DNA of 64,000 nucleotides from assembly GCA_022843125.1 (NCBI GenBank), contig JALHOG010000006.1:1-64000 (forward strand), in the 5' to 3' direction. Source of the stretch: Ilumatobacteraceae bacterium. GTDB taxonomy: Bacteria; Actinomycetota; Acidimicrobiia; Acidimicrobiales; Ilumatobacteraceae. Below the pieces are notes generated by a model that was given only the letters and a program-made list of their open reading frames with translations, was not told the origin of the DNA and searched no databases. The position numbers were made by a program, and so were the translations under genes. This document shows, piece after piece, positions 1 to 8,389 of the stretch (positions within the stretch are counted from its first letter, which is position 1; each line of letters begins with the position of its first letter).

Positions 1-693
1 CCGCGACATCGCGATGATGAAGGCTGCGACGATGCCTGAGACTGCGGCCGGGAACACGATGCGCATCACCGTGCTGACCTTGGTGCCGCCCACCCCGTAG
101 CTCGCTTCACGCAGCGACGACGGCACCGCGGTGAGCGCGTCCTCCGAGACGGACGCCATGATCGGGATGACGAGGATGCCGATACCGAGCCCGGCGACGA
201 CCTGGTTCTTCAACTGGTCGGGCCGGAAGAGCCAGTCGACGACATCTGGTGCCAGGAAGAACAGGGCGAAGTAGCCGATCACGACCGAGGGGATGCCCGC
301 CAGCACCTCGATGATCGGCTTGACGATCCGCCGAACCCTCGGCGATGCGTACTCGGAGAGATACGCAGCCGTTCCGAGACCGAGCGGCACGGCGACGACC
401 ATCGCGATGCTGCTCATGATCAGCGTGCCGAAGATGATCGTACGGAGGTCGAACCGCTCACGTCGCGGGAACCAGCCCGGCGTGTTGCCTCCGCTCCCCC
501 ACAGCGACGGGAGATCGATCGCACCCAGGAACCGCAGCGAACCCTGGACGAGGGTGACCACGATGAGGACGCTCACGATGATCGAGACGGCCGCCGCCGC
601 CGTGAAGAACCAGCGCATGCGCCGCTCTTTGCCGCGCCGCTTGTTGTCTCCGCGAAGATCGGCGAGGGTGAGCGATGTAGGGCTCGATGTCAC
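1..693 (-). CDS. pstC: Phosphate ABC transporter permease PstC (partial, runs off left edge)
   Basis: Membrane permease of the high-affinity phosphate importer PstSCAB. Only the first 231 codons are visible because the frame runs off the window edge. I start it at the GTG at 691-693, with GAAAGG 8 nt upstream; the short cytosolic N-terminus (LADLRGDNKRRGKERR) precedes a strong membrane segment. The typical PstC loop EVLAGIPSVVIGYFALFF and the following IMASVSEDALTAVP / LREASYGVGGTK permease motif are readable on the minus strand. It lies 129 nt downstream of pstS with a stem-loop between them, so they are probably cotranscribed. PstA has related motifs, but gene order (after pstS) favours PstC. 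Confidence 0.88.
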   Translation of the reverse strand, partial: MTSSPTSLTLADLRGDNKRRGKERRMRWFFTAAAAVSIIVSVLIVVTLVQGSLRFLGAIDLPSLWGSGGNTPGWFPRRERFDLRTIIFGTLIMSSIAMVVAVPLGLGTAAYLSEYASPRVRRIVKPIIEVLAGIPSVVIGYFALFFLAPDVVDWLFRPDQLKNQVVAGLGIGILVIPIMASVSEDALTAVPSSLREASYGVGGTKVSTVMRIVFPAAVSGIVAAFIIAMSR

Positions 694-746
694 GAGCGGA
701 ACCTTTCAGGTCGAACGAGTGAGATGGAAGCGGAGACCTGCGACGC

Positions 747-791
747 ATGATCCAGCCGCCGCCCGGGGGGTGGGGCAGACGGCTGGATCAT
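747..791 (-). promoter_or_regulatory. Intercistronic stem-loop between pstS and pstC
   Basis: Perfect 12-bp inverted repeat, arms 747-758 (ATGATCCAGCCG) and 780-791, with a 21-nt GC-rich loop. There is no T-run after it in the direction of transcription, so it looks like an mRNA-stabilising or attenuating hairpin rather than a full terminator. Such an element would favour more PstS than permease, which is usual for binding-protein transporters (inference). Confidence 0.6.
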
Positions 792-822
792 ACGAGATCG
801 GCGCCTCGGCGCTGCGAGGGGG

Positions 823-1965
823 TCAGCCCTTCGCGGCGGTCCAGGCGTCGCGTGCTGCGGTCAGGTCTGCCGACGGCACCTGCACGTAGCCCGCCTCCGA
901 CACCTTGGCGATGCCCTCGTCGCTGAGGTACAGATCGATGTACGACGCCACGGCCGGGTTCTCCATCGCCTTTGCGGTGTTCACGTAGATGAAGAGGTCA
1001 CGGCTGAACGGGTAGGACCCGTCGGCGACCGTCTCTTCGGTCGGCAGCACGCACTCGCCCTCGTCGTTGGCGACGGCGATGGCCTTCATCCGCTCACCCT
1101 CGGCCTTGTAGTAGGCGTAGCCGACCCAACCGAGGGATGTGTCGGAACCTTCGATGCCCTGCACGATCAGGTTGTCGTTGGCGCTCGAGGTGTAATCGGC
1201 CCGGGTCGCCTCTTCCTGACCGCGCTCCTCGGCGAGGTCGCCGATGGCGAACTCGACGAACGAGTCGTAGGTGCCCGACTCCTCACCGGGGCCGCTGATC
1301 ACGAGCGGGGCATCGGGGAGTTCGGCGAATGCGGAGCCGACCTCGGCGGCGAGCGCGTTGGCGTCGGACCAGTTGGCGAACCCCTCCGACTCAGGACCGA
1401 TCAGGGCGTAGAGCGCCGCGTTGTCGAGGCACTCGACAGCCGTGTTGTTCGGGCTCGTGGCGACGGTGAGGCCGTCGATCGCGATCTTCAGCTCGACGAA
1501 CTCGATCCCGGCATCGGCGCACAGCTGCGCTTCTTCTTCGCGGATCGCACGCGAGCCGCCGGTGACGTCGGCCTCGCCCGAGCAGAAGATCTCGTAGCCG
1601 TCGCCGGTACCCGGGCCCTCGACGGTGACGTTCAGTTCGCCGCCGCTGAGTTCGCCGGCCAGTTCGCTGACGCGCACCGAGACGGGCTCGACGGTCGACG
1701 AACCAGTGACGAAGACGGTGCCGGCGGCGAGCTCTCCCGAACCCCCGGCGTCGCTCGTCTCCATGGTGTCGGCGGGGGCGTCGGTTGCGGCGGGGGCGTC
1801 GGTTGCGGCGGGGGCGTCGGTTGCGGCGGGGGCGTCGGTTGCGGCAGCGGCCGTTTCGTCGGCTGTCGGCTCCGCATCCTCCGAGGAGTCGGCGCTGCCG
1901 CATGCGGCGAGTGCGAGGCTGGCGACGACCGCTGCTGCGGCGAAACGCTTACGGGAAATCTTCAC
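823..1965 (-). CDS. pstS: Phosphate-binding lipoprotein PstS
   Basis: Extracytoplasmic phosphate receptor that feeds PstC/PstA. I prefer the GTG at 1963-1965 over the ATG at 1978-1980: GGAG sits 9 nt before the GTG, and the resulting N-terminus (VKISRKRF) is a clean signal peptide ending in lipobox LAAC. The mature protein begins with an acidic linker carrying four TDAPA(A/D) repeats, encoded by an 18-bp tandem repeat at about 1779-1846. The binding domain follows, with TGSSTVEPVS near its start and SGPGEESGTYDSF, both typical phosphate-binding P-loops. Length 380 aa fits the family. Upstream are PHO-box-like repeats; pstC follows. Confidence 0.93.
   Translation of the reverse strand: MKISRKRFAAAAVVASLALAACGSADSSEDAEPTADETAAAATDAPAATDAPAATDAPAATDAPADTMETSDAGGSGELAAGTVFVTGSSTVEPVSVRVSELAGELSGGELNVTVEGPGTGDGYEIFCSGEADVTGGSRAIREEEAQLCADAGIEFVELKIAIDGLTVATSPNNTAVECLDNAALYALIGPESEGFANWSDANALAAEVGSAFAELPDAPLVISGPGEESGTYDSFVEFAIGDLAEERGQEEATRADYTSSANDNLIVQGIEGSDTSLGWVGYAYYKAEGERMKAIAVANDEGECVLPTEETVADGSYPFSRDLFIYVNTAKAMENPAVASYIDLYLSDEGIAKVSEAGYVQVPSADLTAARDAWTAAKG
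1779..1846. repeat. 18-bp tandem repeat in the pstS linker
   Basis: Nearly exact 18-bp units (GTCGGTTGCGGCGGGGGC on the plus strand) encoding TDAPAA on the minus strand. It lies just after the lipobox and would vary the length of the tether between membrane and binding domain. Confidence 0.8.
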
Positions 1966-2064
1966 GCTGAGTTGCTCCATTCAGAGACGTTCACGAATCG
2001 GCACGACCTGGAGTGATCTGCCGGACGCAACGCTAGGAACCCAAGATGAACGCCGCCCCCAGCC

Positions 2065-2139
2065 CTCGGTGAACGCCAACTGAACAACTGCTCCATGGTG
2101 ATCGACCGTGAACAGGGGTTGTTCAGATGTTGTTCACCT
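2065..2139. promoter_or_regulatory. PHO-box-like 11-bp phased repeats upstream of pstS
   Basis: Two pairs of GTTCA-centred units spaced exactly 11 bp. On the minus strand the GTTCA cores lie at 2081-2085 and 2070-2074 (GTTCAGTTGGC then GTTCACCGAGG). On the plus strand they lie at 2121-2125 and 2132-2136 (GTTCAGATGTT then GTTCACCTCGT). Actinobacterial PhoP boxes are 11-bp direct repeats of GTTCACC type, so control by a PhoP-like regulator under phosphate limitation is the natural reading. Confidence 0.6.
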
Positions 2140-2214
2140 CGTCGCCATCTTGATGACCCGGTCGTGACGAACCGCACATGAATGTGAACGGAACGAGTCG
2201 ACCGTCATCGGGCA

Positions 2215-4317
2215 TCAGACACGCCGAGCGGGTCGAGCCTGCTGTTGACGTTCGACCGTCCAACGGTGCATCAGCTCCTGCGCGTCGGGCTCGAACCGCT
2301 CGCGAGCACCCATCCGCTGCCACGAATCGTCAGGCTGCAGCTCCCACCGCACCACGTCGGCGAAGTCGAACGCCAACACCTGATCCAGCCACTCCCGGTG
2401 CTTCGGATGCTCGATCGGCACGAGCACCTCCACCCGACGGTCGAGGTTGCGCGGCATGAGGTCGGCCGATCCGATCAGATACATCGGGCCGTCAGGGTGG
2501 CCGTCATCGCCGAAGTCGCCGTGCCCGAACCGGTAGATCCGACTGTGCTCGAGAAAGCGCCCGAGGACGCTGCGCACGCGGATGTTCTCGGACAGGCCCG
2601 GCACGCCGGCACGCATGGTGCAGATGCCGCGAACGGCGCAGTCGATCTGGACCCCGGCGCGACTCGCCGCGTAGAGCGCCTCGATCACGACGGGGTCGGC
2701 GACCGAGTTGCACTTGATCGTGATCCGACCCTCCGGGCCGAACGACGTCTCGTGCTCGATGAGATCGATGAACTGGCTCTTGAGATCGCGCGGTGCGACG
2801 AGCAGGGTGCGGTACTCGTCGCGGCGGGAATAGCCGGTGAGGTGGTTGAAGAGCTGGGCGGCATCGGCGCCGATGTCGTTGTCACACGTGAGGAACCCGA
2901 GGTCCTCGTACAACCGGGCGGTCTTCGAGTTGTAGTTGCCGGTGCCGATGTGGCAGTAGCGACGCAGCTGATCGCCGTCGTCGCGCACCACGAGGACCAC
3001 CTTGGAGTGTGTCTTGAGCCCGACCATGCCGTACACCACGTGGACGCCGGCGCGCTCCAACTGGCGCGCCCACTGGACGTTGTTGGCCTCGTCGAACCGC
3101 GCCTTCAACTCGACGAGCACGGCGACCTGCTTGCCTCGCTCGGCCGCCTTGATGAGGCTCCGTGCGATCGGGCTGTCGCCGCCAGCGCGATAGAGCGTCA
3201 TCTTGATGGTCTGCACTCGCGGGTCGGTGGCGGCCTGTTCGAGGAAGACCTCGACGCTGCTCGCGAAACTCTCGTACGGGTGGTGGACGAGCAGCGCCCG
3301 GTCACGGATGACCGAGAAGATCGACCGGTCGGACTCCTCGGCCACAAGCAGGCGACCGGCGGTGACGGGCGGCCACGCACGGTCTTTGAGGTCCGGGCGG
3401 TCGATCGCGTGTAGCTGCCACAGGCAGCTCAGATCGAGCAGCGCCCGGTGCCGTGACACGTTCCGCGGATCGAGTTCGAGCTCACGCATCAGCACGTCTT
3501 GCATGTCGTCGCTGATGTCGTCGGCGACTTCCAGCCGGATCGCCTTGTTGAACCGTCGCCGGCGAAGCTCGAGTTCGACCGCCTCCAGCAGGTCGTCAGC
3601 CTCCTCCTCCTCCAGCGTGAGGTCGGCGTTGCGGGTGACGCGGAACGTCGCCCACTCCTCCACGATCATCCCGACGAACAGGGTGTGCAGGTGGGCTGCG
3701 ATCACCTGCTCGGACGGCACGAAGCGCCCGTCGCCGAGGGGCAGCAGCCGCGGGAACAGGTCGGGCACCTTCAGGCGCACGAAGCGACGCTCGCCCGTGT
3801 CGGGGTCGGCGACATGGGCGGCGATGCTCAAGGCCAGGTTCGAGATGTAGGGGAACGGGTGGCCGGGGTCGACAGCGAGCGGTGTCAGGACCGGGAAGAT
3901 GCGAGCCTCGTAGTACTCGTGCATCGCCTCACGGTCGTCGCTGCCGAGTGAGTCCCACTCGACGATCGCAACCCCTTCGGCGGCGAGTTGCGGCACGATC
4001 TCGTCGAGGAACACCGACTCCTGCCGCTCGACGAGTTCGTTGACCCTGGCCGAGATCTCGATCAACTGATGCAGTGGCGTTCGGCCGTCGAACGTCTGCT
4101 CGTCGATACCGGCTGCGATCTGGTCGCGTAAGGCCGCGACCCGAACCTGGAAGAACTCGTCGAGGTTGGTCGAGACGATCGCGCAGAACTTCGCCCGCTC
4201 GAGCAGCGGGATCCCCGGCTCCTCGGTGAGTTCCAGAACACGACGGTTGAAGGCGAGCCAGCTGAACTCTCGGTTGAGCAGCCGATGGGTCACCGGAGCG
4301 TCGTCATGGTCGGTCAT
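2215..4317 (-). CDS. ppk: Polyphosphate kinase 1
   Basis: Makes polyphosphate from ATP gamma-phosphate, reversibly. Length 700 aa is normal for PPK1. The N-terminal NREFSWLAFNRRVLELTEE, the catalytic His at about residue 437 (LKTHSK, the autophosphorylated residue of the family) and the CHIGTGNYNSKTARLYEDLG loop are all intact; the C-terminal PLD-like half ends normally. It is transcribed toward pstS, with PHO-box-like repeats in the gap just downstream. This arrangement links phosphate storage to phosphate uptake. The start ATG is close behind GATGAT, so translation may be leaderless or nearly so. Confidence 0.96.
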   Translation of the reverse strand: MTDHDDAPVTHRLLNREFSWLAFNRRVLELTEEPGIPLLERAKFCAIVSTNLDEFFQVRVAALRDQIAAGIDEQTFDGRTPLHQLIEISARVNELVERQESVFLDEIVPQLAAEGVAIVEWDSLGSDDREAMHEYYEARIFPVLTPLAVDPGHPFPYISNLALSIAAHVADPDTGERRFVRLKVPDLFPRLLPLGDGRFVPSEQVIAAHLHTLFVGMIVEEWATFRVTRNADLTLEEEEADDLLEAVELELRRRRFNKAIRLEVADDISDDMQDVLMRELELDPRNVSRHRALLDLSCLWQLHAIDRPDLKDRAWPPVTAGRLLVAEESDRSIFSVIRDRALLVHHPYESFASSVEVFLEQAATDPRVQTIKMTLYRAGGDSPIARSLIKAAERGKQVAVLVELKARFDEANNVQWARQLERAGVHVVYGMVGLKTHSKVVLVVRDDGDQLRRYCHIGTGNYNSKTARLYEDLGFLTCDNDIGADAAQLFNHLTGYSRRDEYRTLLVAPRDLKSQFIDLIEHETSFGPEGRITIKCNSVADPVVIEALYAASRAGVQIDCAVRGICTMRAGVPGLSENIRVRSVLGRFLEHSRIYRFGHGDFGDDGHPDGPMYLIGSADLMPRNLDRRVEVLVPIEHPKHREWLDQVLAFDFADVVRWELQPDDSWQRMGARERFEPDAQELMHRWTVERQQQARPARRV

Positions 4318-4432
4318 CGCCGATCATCTTTCACGGAGACACAGTGTCGCGCCAGCGCACACCGTTGGACAGCGCTACCCGCCACGACCGCCCATTCGTT
4401 CAGCCCGCGATCACGGTGCGGCTGCCGGGCGT

Positions 4433-4699
4433 TCACACGTGGGCTTCGGCGAGGCCCAGTTCCCACTCGAGCGAGATGTACTCGCGCTCGGCGTCGCGGT
4501 TGACCCGCTCCTTGTTGCGGCGAAACTGCGGGTCGTCGCGGGGCAGTAGGACGAGGCGAGCGAGCGCTCGGGCGCGGAACTCGTCGAGGACCTTGTGGTC
4601 GCCCCAGTCGCCGTAGACCTCCCAGTGGGGCGACACGGACCCCAGGTAGACGATGCGGGCGTGCGCCCGTGGCGCAACCTCTTCGACGACGTCTGACAT
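4433..4699 (-). CDS. Conserved small hypothetical protein
   Basis: An 88-residue soluble protein beginning MSDVVEEVAPRAHARIVYLG, with the internal motif SPHWEVYGDWGDHKVLDEF and a charged helical C-terminus (RNKERVNRDAEREYISLEWE). I do not recognise a domain. A longer in-frame start exists at 4774, but ATG 4697-4699 is preferred because a TAGGCT -10 element lies 8 nt upstream, the pattern seen at many genes here. It shares orientation with ppk, 115 nt upstream of it. Confidence 0.6.
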   Translation of the reverse strand: MSDVVEEVAPRAHARIVYLGSVSPHWEVYGDWGDHKVLDEFRARALARLVLLPRDDPQFRRNKERVNRDAEREYISLEWELGLAEAHV

Positions 4700-4707
4700 G
4701 GGGAGCG

Positions 4708-4713
4708 AGCCTA
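4708..4713 (-). promoter_or_regulatory. -10 element (TAGGCT), leaderless start
   Basis: TAGGCT on the minus strand, 8 nt before the ATG of the 88-residue protein. No Shine-Dalgarno is present. Confidence 0.5.
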
Positions 4714-4848
4714 CCTGAGCCGACTGCAGCCCGGGCCCTCCTCGCCGACCGCTCCGCCGATGGCGCTCCAACATGTCGGAACCATGACGGAATCAGCCAG
4801 AATTCCGGTCAAGACGACGATCCAATGGACATTTGTTTACAGTTCCGT

Positions 4849-4854
4849 TACGCT
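4849..4854 (+). promoter_or_regulatory. Candidate whiB promoter -10 (TACGCT)
   Basis: TACGCT in an A/T-richer patch (the GC drops locally around 4825-4860) inside the 317-nt gap 4700-5016. It would give a 5' leader of about 155 nt before the whiB gene. I see no riboswitch or small gene in that leader. Confidence 0.35.
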
Positions 4855-5016
4855 GACGTCTCAAGCGGGAACCAAAGTGTTTCGGCGAACGTCCAGACAG
4901 GTACCGGAACCGCCACCGGTCGCATGCGGCGACGCACGCGGGCTCGGTTCAGGACGACAACACCGACACGCGAACGAGACGCCGCCGGCCCCCACCGGCG
5001 GACGAGGAGGCGAACG

Positions 5017-5298
5017 ATGAACACGAGCGACACCCAACCCGCACCCGACCCTGACTCCATCACCGGCTGGATGGCAGTTGGATTGTGCCGCATGTACGCA
5101 CCGTCCACCTTCTTCCCGAGTGATGGTGTCGGCGTCGACAGGGCCCGCAAGATCTGCGCCGAATGCCCGGTCAAGGACGCATGCCTCGAGCACGCCCTCG
5201 AACATCGCATCGAGCACGGGGTCTGGGGCGCCTGCAGCGAACGTGAGCGCCGCCGCATCCTGAAACGTCGGCGCGACGCCGAGGTCCGAGCGAACTGA
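5017..5298 (+). CDS. WhiB-family Fe-S transcription factor
   Basis: A 93-residue WhiB-like protein: four cluster-ligating cysteines (C24, C47, C50, C56 as C...CAECPVKDAC), the tryptophan turn and a basic C-terminal tail (RERRRILKRRRDAE) for DNA contact. WhiB proteins bind a [4Fe-4S] cluster and act with the housekeeping sigma factor. The usual GVWGG turn reads GVWGAC here, adding a fifth cysteine (C73). Start chosen at ATG 5017 because GGAGG at 5006-5010 sits 6 nt upstream; longer in-frame starts have no such site. Followed by a very strong terminator. Confidence 0.9.
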   Translation: MNTSDTQPAPDPDSITGWMAVGLCRMYAPSTFFPSDGVGVDRARKICAECPVKDACLEHALEHRIEHGVWGACSERERRRILKRRRDAEVRAN

Positions 5299-5316
5299 CG
5301 GCAGTTCGATCACGCA

Positions 5317-5355
5317 CGCGAACGAGCCCGCACCGATGGTGCGGGCTCGTTCGCG
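5317..5355. terminator. Bidirectional terminator between whiB and tatA
   Basis: Perfect 18-bp stem, arms 5317-5334 (CGCGAACGAGCCCGCACC) and 5338-5355, loop GAT. Lies 18 nt after the whiB stop and about 100 nt past the convergent tatA stop. No long T-run, but the stem is among the strongest in the window. Confidence 0.85.
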
Positions 5356-5451
5356 TCATCGCACACGTGCGATGCGCATCACTGGAGTGCCACGCCGGGA
5401 TCGACAGGGGCCGCAGCGCCGACGATGGCGTCTGCGCTCGACGTCAGCGCG

Positions 5452-5634
5452 TCAGGACGACGCGGCTGGACCCTTCGGAGCGTCCTTCTGCTCTTCCTTG
5501 AGGCCGTCGGCAAGACCGTCCTTGAACTCCTTCTGAGCCTTGCCGAGGTTCTTCGCCAGCTTCGGCAGCTGGGCGCCTCCGAAGACCAGGAGGATGATGA
5601 CGAGAACGATGATCCATTCGGGGCCACTGGGCAT
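5452..5634 (-). CDS. tatA: Sec-independent translocase subunit TatA
   Basis: A 60-residue Tat translocase pore-forming subunit. One N-terminal membrane helix ([15 protein letters not shown]), the FG hinge, and the amphipathic helix [20 protein letters not shown], followed by a charged tail. It lies 16 nt downstream of a leftward whiB gene. A likely client, the Tat-signal protein at 39809, is also in this window. TatB-type proteins are longer, so TatA is the better call. Confidence 0.92.
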   Translation of the reverse strand: MPSGPEWIIVLVIILLVFGGAQLPKLAKNLGKAQKEFKDGLADGLKEEQKDAPKGPAASS

Positions 5635-5650
5635 CTCGTCAGCCTAATCC

Positions 5651-5926
5651 TCAGGCGCCGACAATGCTGCGCGCGGCCTGCGCTCGCTGGCGACGGATCC
5701 GCCGGCGCTCACGCTCGGACAGCCCACCCCAGATCCCGAACTTCTCGCCGTTCTGCAGCGCGAACTCGAGGCACTGCTCGCGCACGACGCATCCACGGCA
5801 CACCTCCTTGGCCTCTCGGGTCGACGCTCCCCGCTCCGGAAAGAAGAGGTCGGGGTCGACGCCGAGGCAGTTGGCATCGTCTTGCCAGTTGTCGTCAAGC
5901 GCAGCCGGCTGCGTGTCGTCGTGCAT
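5651..5926 (-). CDS. WhiB-family Fe-S transcription factor (second copy)
   Basis: 91 residues with the canonical WhiB layout: cysteines C20, C43, C46 and C52 (CRGCVVREQC), the GIWGG turn at about 64-68 and the basic ERERRRIRRQRAQ tail. Closer to the developmental WhiB1/WhiB2 type than the neighbour at 5017, to judge by the intact turn. A GGGGGG-rich stretch lies ~10 nt before the ATG. Followed by tatA after 16 nt. Confidence 0.93.
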   Translation of the reverse strand: MHDDTQPAALDDNWQDDANCLGVDPDLFFPERGASTREAKEVCRGCVVREQCLEFALQNGEKFGIWGGLSERERRRIRRQRAQAARSIVGA

Positions 5927-6226
5927 GATGGGGACCCCCCTGCCTGGTGCCCGCGTGCCCGGGGGTGGTCGAGACCCGGGCCGAAAGTGTGTCGAGTGAA
6001 CGGTTCGTGATGGTCGCGCTCGGTCATGTGACGAAGACGCGGCGTGTAACTACGTGGGTGTGATTCTCGCATACCATACCGGTTTACTGCAAGGGTGCAT
6101 TTCGCGCTCGCCTGATCAGGGAGATCGCGCGACCACCATCCGCGAGGACCACGCGTTCGCGAACACGGCGAGTGACGACGAGTGCCGAGCGAGGCCTGGG
6201 CATCCCCGCAGCCCGGCTCTTGCCGG
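5927..6226. other. 300-nt gap upstream of the second whiB
   Basis: No gene seen. On the minus strand TTGCAG (6087-6092) and GAGAAT (6063-6068) are spaced 18 nt and could form the whiB promoter, leaving a leader of about 130 nt. The rest is unassigned. Confidence 0.35.
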
Positions 6227-8233
6227 TCAGACGGCGCGGCGGCGCGTCATCCGGCGACGGTGCTCGAGGAAGTCGACGAGGACGTAGTCCCCGAGCGCCT
6301 CGTTCGTCGTGTAGAACGCTCGGCCTCCGTTGAGCTGGGTCATCTTGTCGATGAACGCCGTCAGCGCCGTGGTGGCATCGAGCACGAACGTGTTGATGCG
6401 GATCCCGTCGCGCGTGCAGCGGACGACCTCGCGCAAGGTGGCTTCGACGGTCTCGCGGACCGGCGGATAATTGAAGTACACGTCGCCGCTCGGCGTGATG
6501 TGGGCTGTCGGTTCGCCGTCGGTGATCATGATGATCTGCTTGTTGCCGGTCTGCCGCCCGAGCATCTGCCGGGCGAGCGTGAACCCATGGTGCATGTTCG
6601 TGCCGTAGACGAAGTCCCACGAGACCTCGGGAAGCTGCTCCGGGGTCACGACACGGGCCGTCTCGCTGAAGCCGACCAGGCCGAGGTAGTCACGCGGGAA
6701 CTGGGTCGAGATCAGGTGGTGGAGCGCCATCGCCACCTTCTTCGCCGGCAGGAAGTTGTCGCGCATCGGCATCGACATCGACAGGTCGAGCATCAGCACG
6801 GTGCTCGACCGCGTGAGGTGCTCGGTGCGCTCGATCTCGAAGTCGTCGGGATGGAGTTCGATCGGGGTACCGGTGCCTCGTCGACCGATCGCATTGCGGA
6901 TCGTGCGCTGGAGATCGAGCTGGAACGGATCGCCGAACTCGTACGGCTTCGACTGGTAGGCCCGCTCGTGGCCCATCCCCTCACGGTGGAGCTGATGCTG
7001 CCCGACGTGCTCCTTGGTGAGCTTGGTGAACAGGTCGCGCAGCGCGTTCGAGCCGATCGCACGCAGGCCGCGCGGCGTGAGCTCGAGGCGGCCGTCCTTC
7101 TGTTCGATCAGCCCGACCTCCTCGAGCATCTTCGTGAGCTGGCTCAACCGTTCGAGCTGCTGCGCGGCATCGTCACCGAGCAGGTCGCGCACACGATCCA
7201 TGTCGGCCTCGGCGAGCGCCCCGGGGTTGGTGGCGTTCTGCAGGAGGTGCTCGAGCTGGTCGAGATCGCCCAGCTCCTGCATGGCCTGCATGGCCTGCGA
7301 GAAGCCCATCGGGTCCTGGCCCTCGAAGTCGTACTGCTGCCCCCAGTTCATCTGCGGGAACATCTGCTGCAGGTTCGAGCCGAGCTGGTCGAGCTGCCAG
7401 CGCAGGTCCATGTCGTCGAGGAGCTGATCGCTCAACTGCTGCATCTGGGCCCGCTGCTCGGGGGTCATCGAGTTGAGCATCGCCTGCATCGCCGCCATGC
7501 GGCGTGCCATCTGCTCGAGCAGCTCCTCGATCGTTTCCGGATGCTCGGGGAAGAAGTCACCGAACTCCTGCATGAACTGCTCGAAGCCGGGATCTTCGCC
7601 GCGCTGCTGCCGGTCGAGCATCTCGTTGAGCGCGGCGAGCATGTCTTTCATGCGCTGCATGTCGCCGGGGCTCATGTTCTGCATGCCCTCGGACATCTGG
7701 TCGACCATCTGCTGCATCAGCTGCTCGCGCAGCCGGTCGAGCATCTGCTCGAAGCGCTGCTGGGCCTCCTTCGACTCGAAGTCGTACGCGCTGAGCTCAC
7801 GCACCTTTCCCGCCAGGTCGTTCGGCATCAGATCGAGGCGCATGTTGCGCTCGGAGGCCGTCTCGCGAGCCGTGTTGGCGCGTCGCTCGTCGCCGCTCGT
7901 CTCGGCATCGCGGACGGCGTTGTCGATCGCGTGCCGCTCCTCGTCGACGATGTCGTCGAGCTCTCTCGAGATCTCGTCGTAGACACCGCCGAGGTCGTGA
8001 CGGTCGAGCCGCTCCTGGCGCTCCTCGCGCAGCTTGGCCAGAAGGTCTCGCAACCCCTGCAACCGCTCGCCGTCGGGGCCGCGCATCCCGTCCTGCATCA
8101 TCCGGCGCAGCGCCGCGTTGACATCGCCGTGGTAGAGCAACTCGTCGGTGAGCTGGCCGAACAGCGCATCGGCGTCGAGGTCGAAGCCGCGCTGGGTGCC
8201 GTCCCACCGGGAGTAGGTGAAGCGGGGCGCCAT
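6227..8233 (-). CDS. VWA-domain protein partnered with MoxR/ChlI-like ATPase
   Basis: A 668-residue protein with a long Gln/Met-rich helical N-terminal half (for instance RLREQLMQQMVDQMSEGMQN) and a C-terminal von Willebrand A domain. The MIDAS metal site DLSMS is intact at residues 483-487, and the later TDGEPTA loop is present. Such proteins act with MoxR-type AAA+ ATPases in metal insertion or chaperone-like remodelling. Its partner is probably the ATPase at 8944-10353, on the same strand upstream but separated by a cyclase on the opposite strand. As I recall, Rv0958/Rv0959 of Mycobacterium tuberculosis are a comparable pair. Leaderless start likely. Confidence 0.8.
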   Translation of the reverse strand: MAPRFTYSRWDGTQRGFDLDADALFGQLTDELLYHGDVNAALRRMMQDGMRGPDGERLQGLRDLLAKLREERQERLDRHDLGGVYDEISRELDDIVDEERHAIDNAVRDAETSGDERRANTARETASERNMRLDLMPNDLAGKVRELSAYDFESKEAQQRFEQMLDRLREQLMQQMVDQMSEGMQNMSPGDMQRMKDMLAALNEMLDRQQRGEDPGFEQFMQEFGDFFPEHPETIEELLEQMARRMAAMQAMLNSMTPEQRAQMQQLSDQLLDDMDLRWQLDQLGSNLQQMFPQMNWGQQYDFEGQDPMGFSQAMQAMQELGDLDQLEHLLQNATNPGALAEADMDRVRDLLGDDAAQQLERLSQLTKMLEEVGLIEQKDGRLELTPRGLRAIGSNALRDLFTKLTKEHVGQHQLHREGMGHERAYQSKPYEFGDPFQLDLQRTIRNAIGRRGTGTPIELHPDDFEIERTEHLTRSSTVLMLDLSMSMPMRDNFLPAKKVAMALHHLISTQFPRDYLGLVGFSETARVVTPEQLPEVSWDFVYGTNMHHGFTLARQMLGRQTGNKQIIMITDGEPTAHITPSGDVYFNYPPVRETVEATLREVVRCTRDGIRINTFVLDATTALTAFIDKMTQLNGGRAFYTTNEALGDYVLVDFLEHRRRMTRRRAV

Positions 8234-8239
8234 GATCGC

Positions 8240-8245
8240 ACCGTA
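8240..8245 (-). promoter_or_regulatory. -10 element (TACGGT), leaderless start
   Basis: TACGGT on the minus strand, 6 nt before the ATG of the VWA gene. Confidence 0.55.
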
Positions 8246-8375
8246 CAACCGATCGGCCGGCGACGACAGGCGGAGCGGCACTCGATGCCGGCCATGCGTG
8301 CCGGGCACGCGTGACGGGCGCGTGAACTGCGGCCGGCTAGCCGGGATGAGTCGGCGGCGGTGCCAACGCAGGCCG

Positions 8376-8381
8376 TAGCCT
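8376..8381 (+). promoter_or_regulatory. -10 element (TAGCCT), leaderless start
   Basis: TAGCCT, 8 nt before the ATG of the cyclase gene; no Shine-Dalgarno nearby. Confidence 0.5.
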
Positions 8382-8389
8382 GTGGGGTC

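Noticed and set aside
2245..8314. Long open frames antisense to ppk (2245-3414) and to the VWA gene (6182-8314), and others such as 41095-43707 antisense to the LuxR regulator
   Set aside because: High GC removes stop codons from the opposite strand. Their products are Arg/His/Val-rich with no domains, while the sense frames encode clear families.
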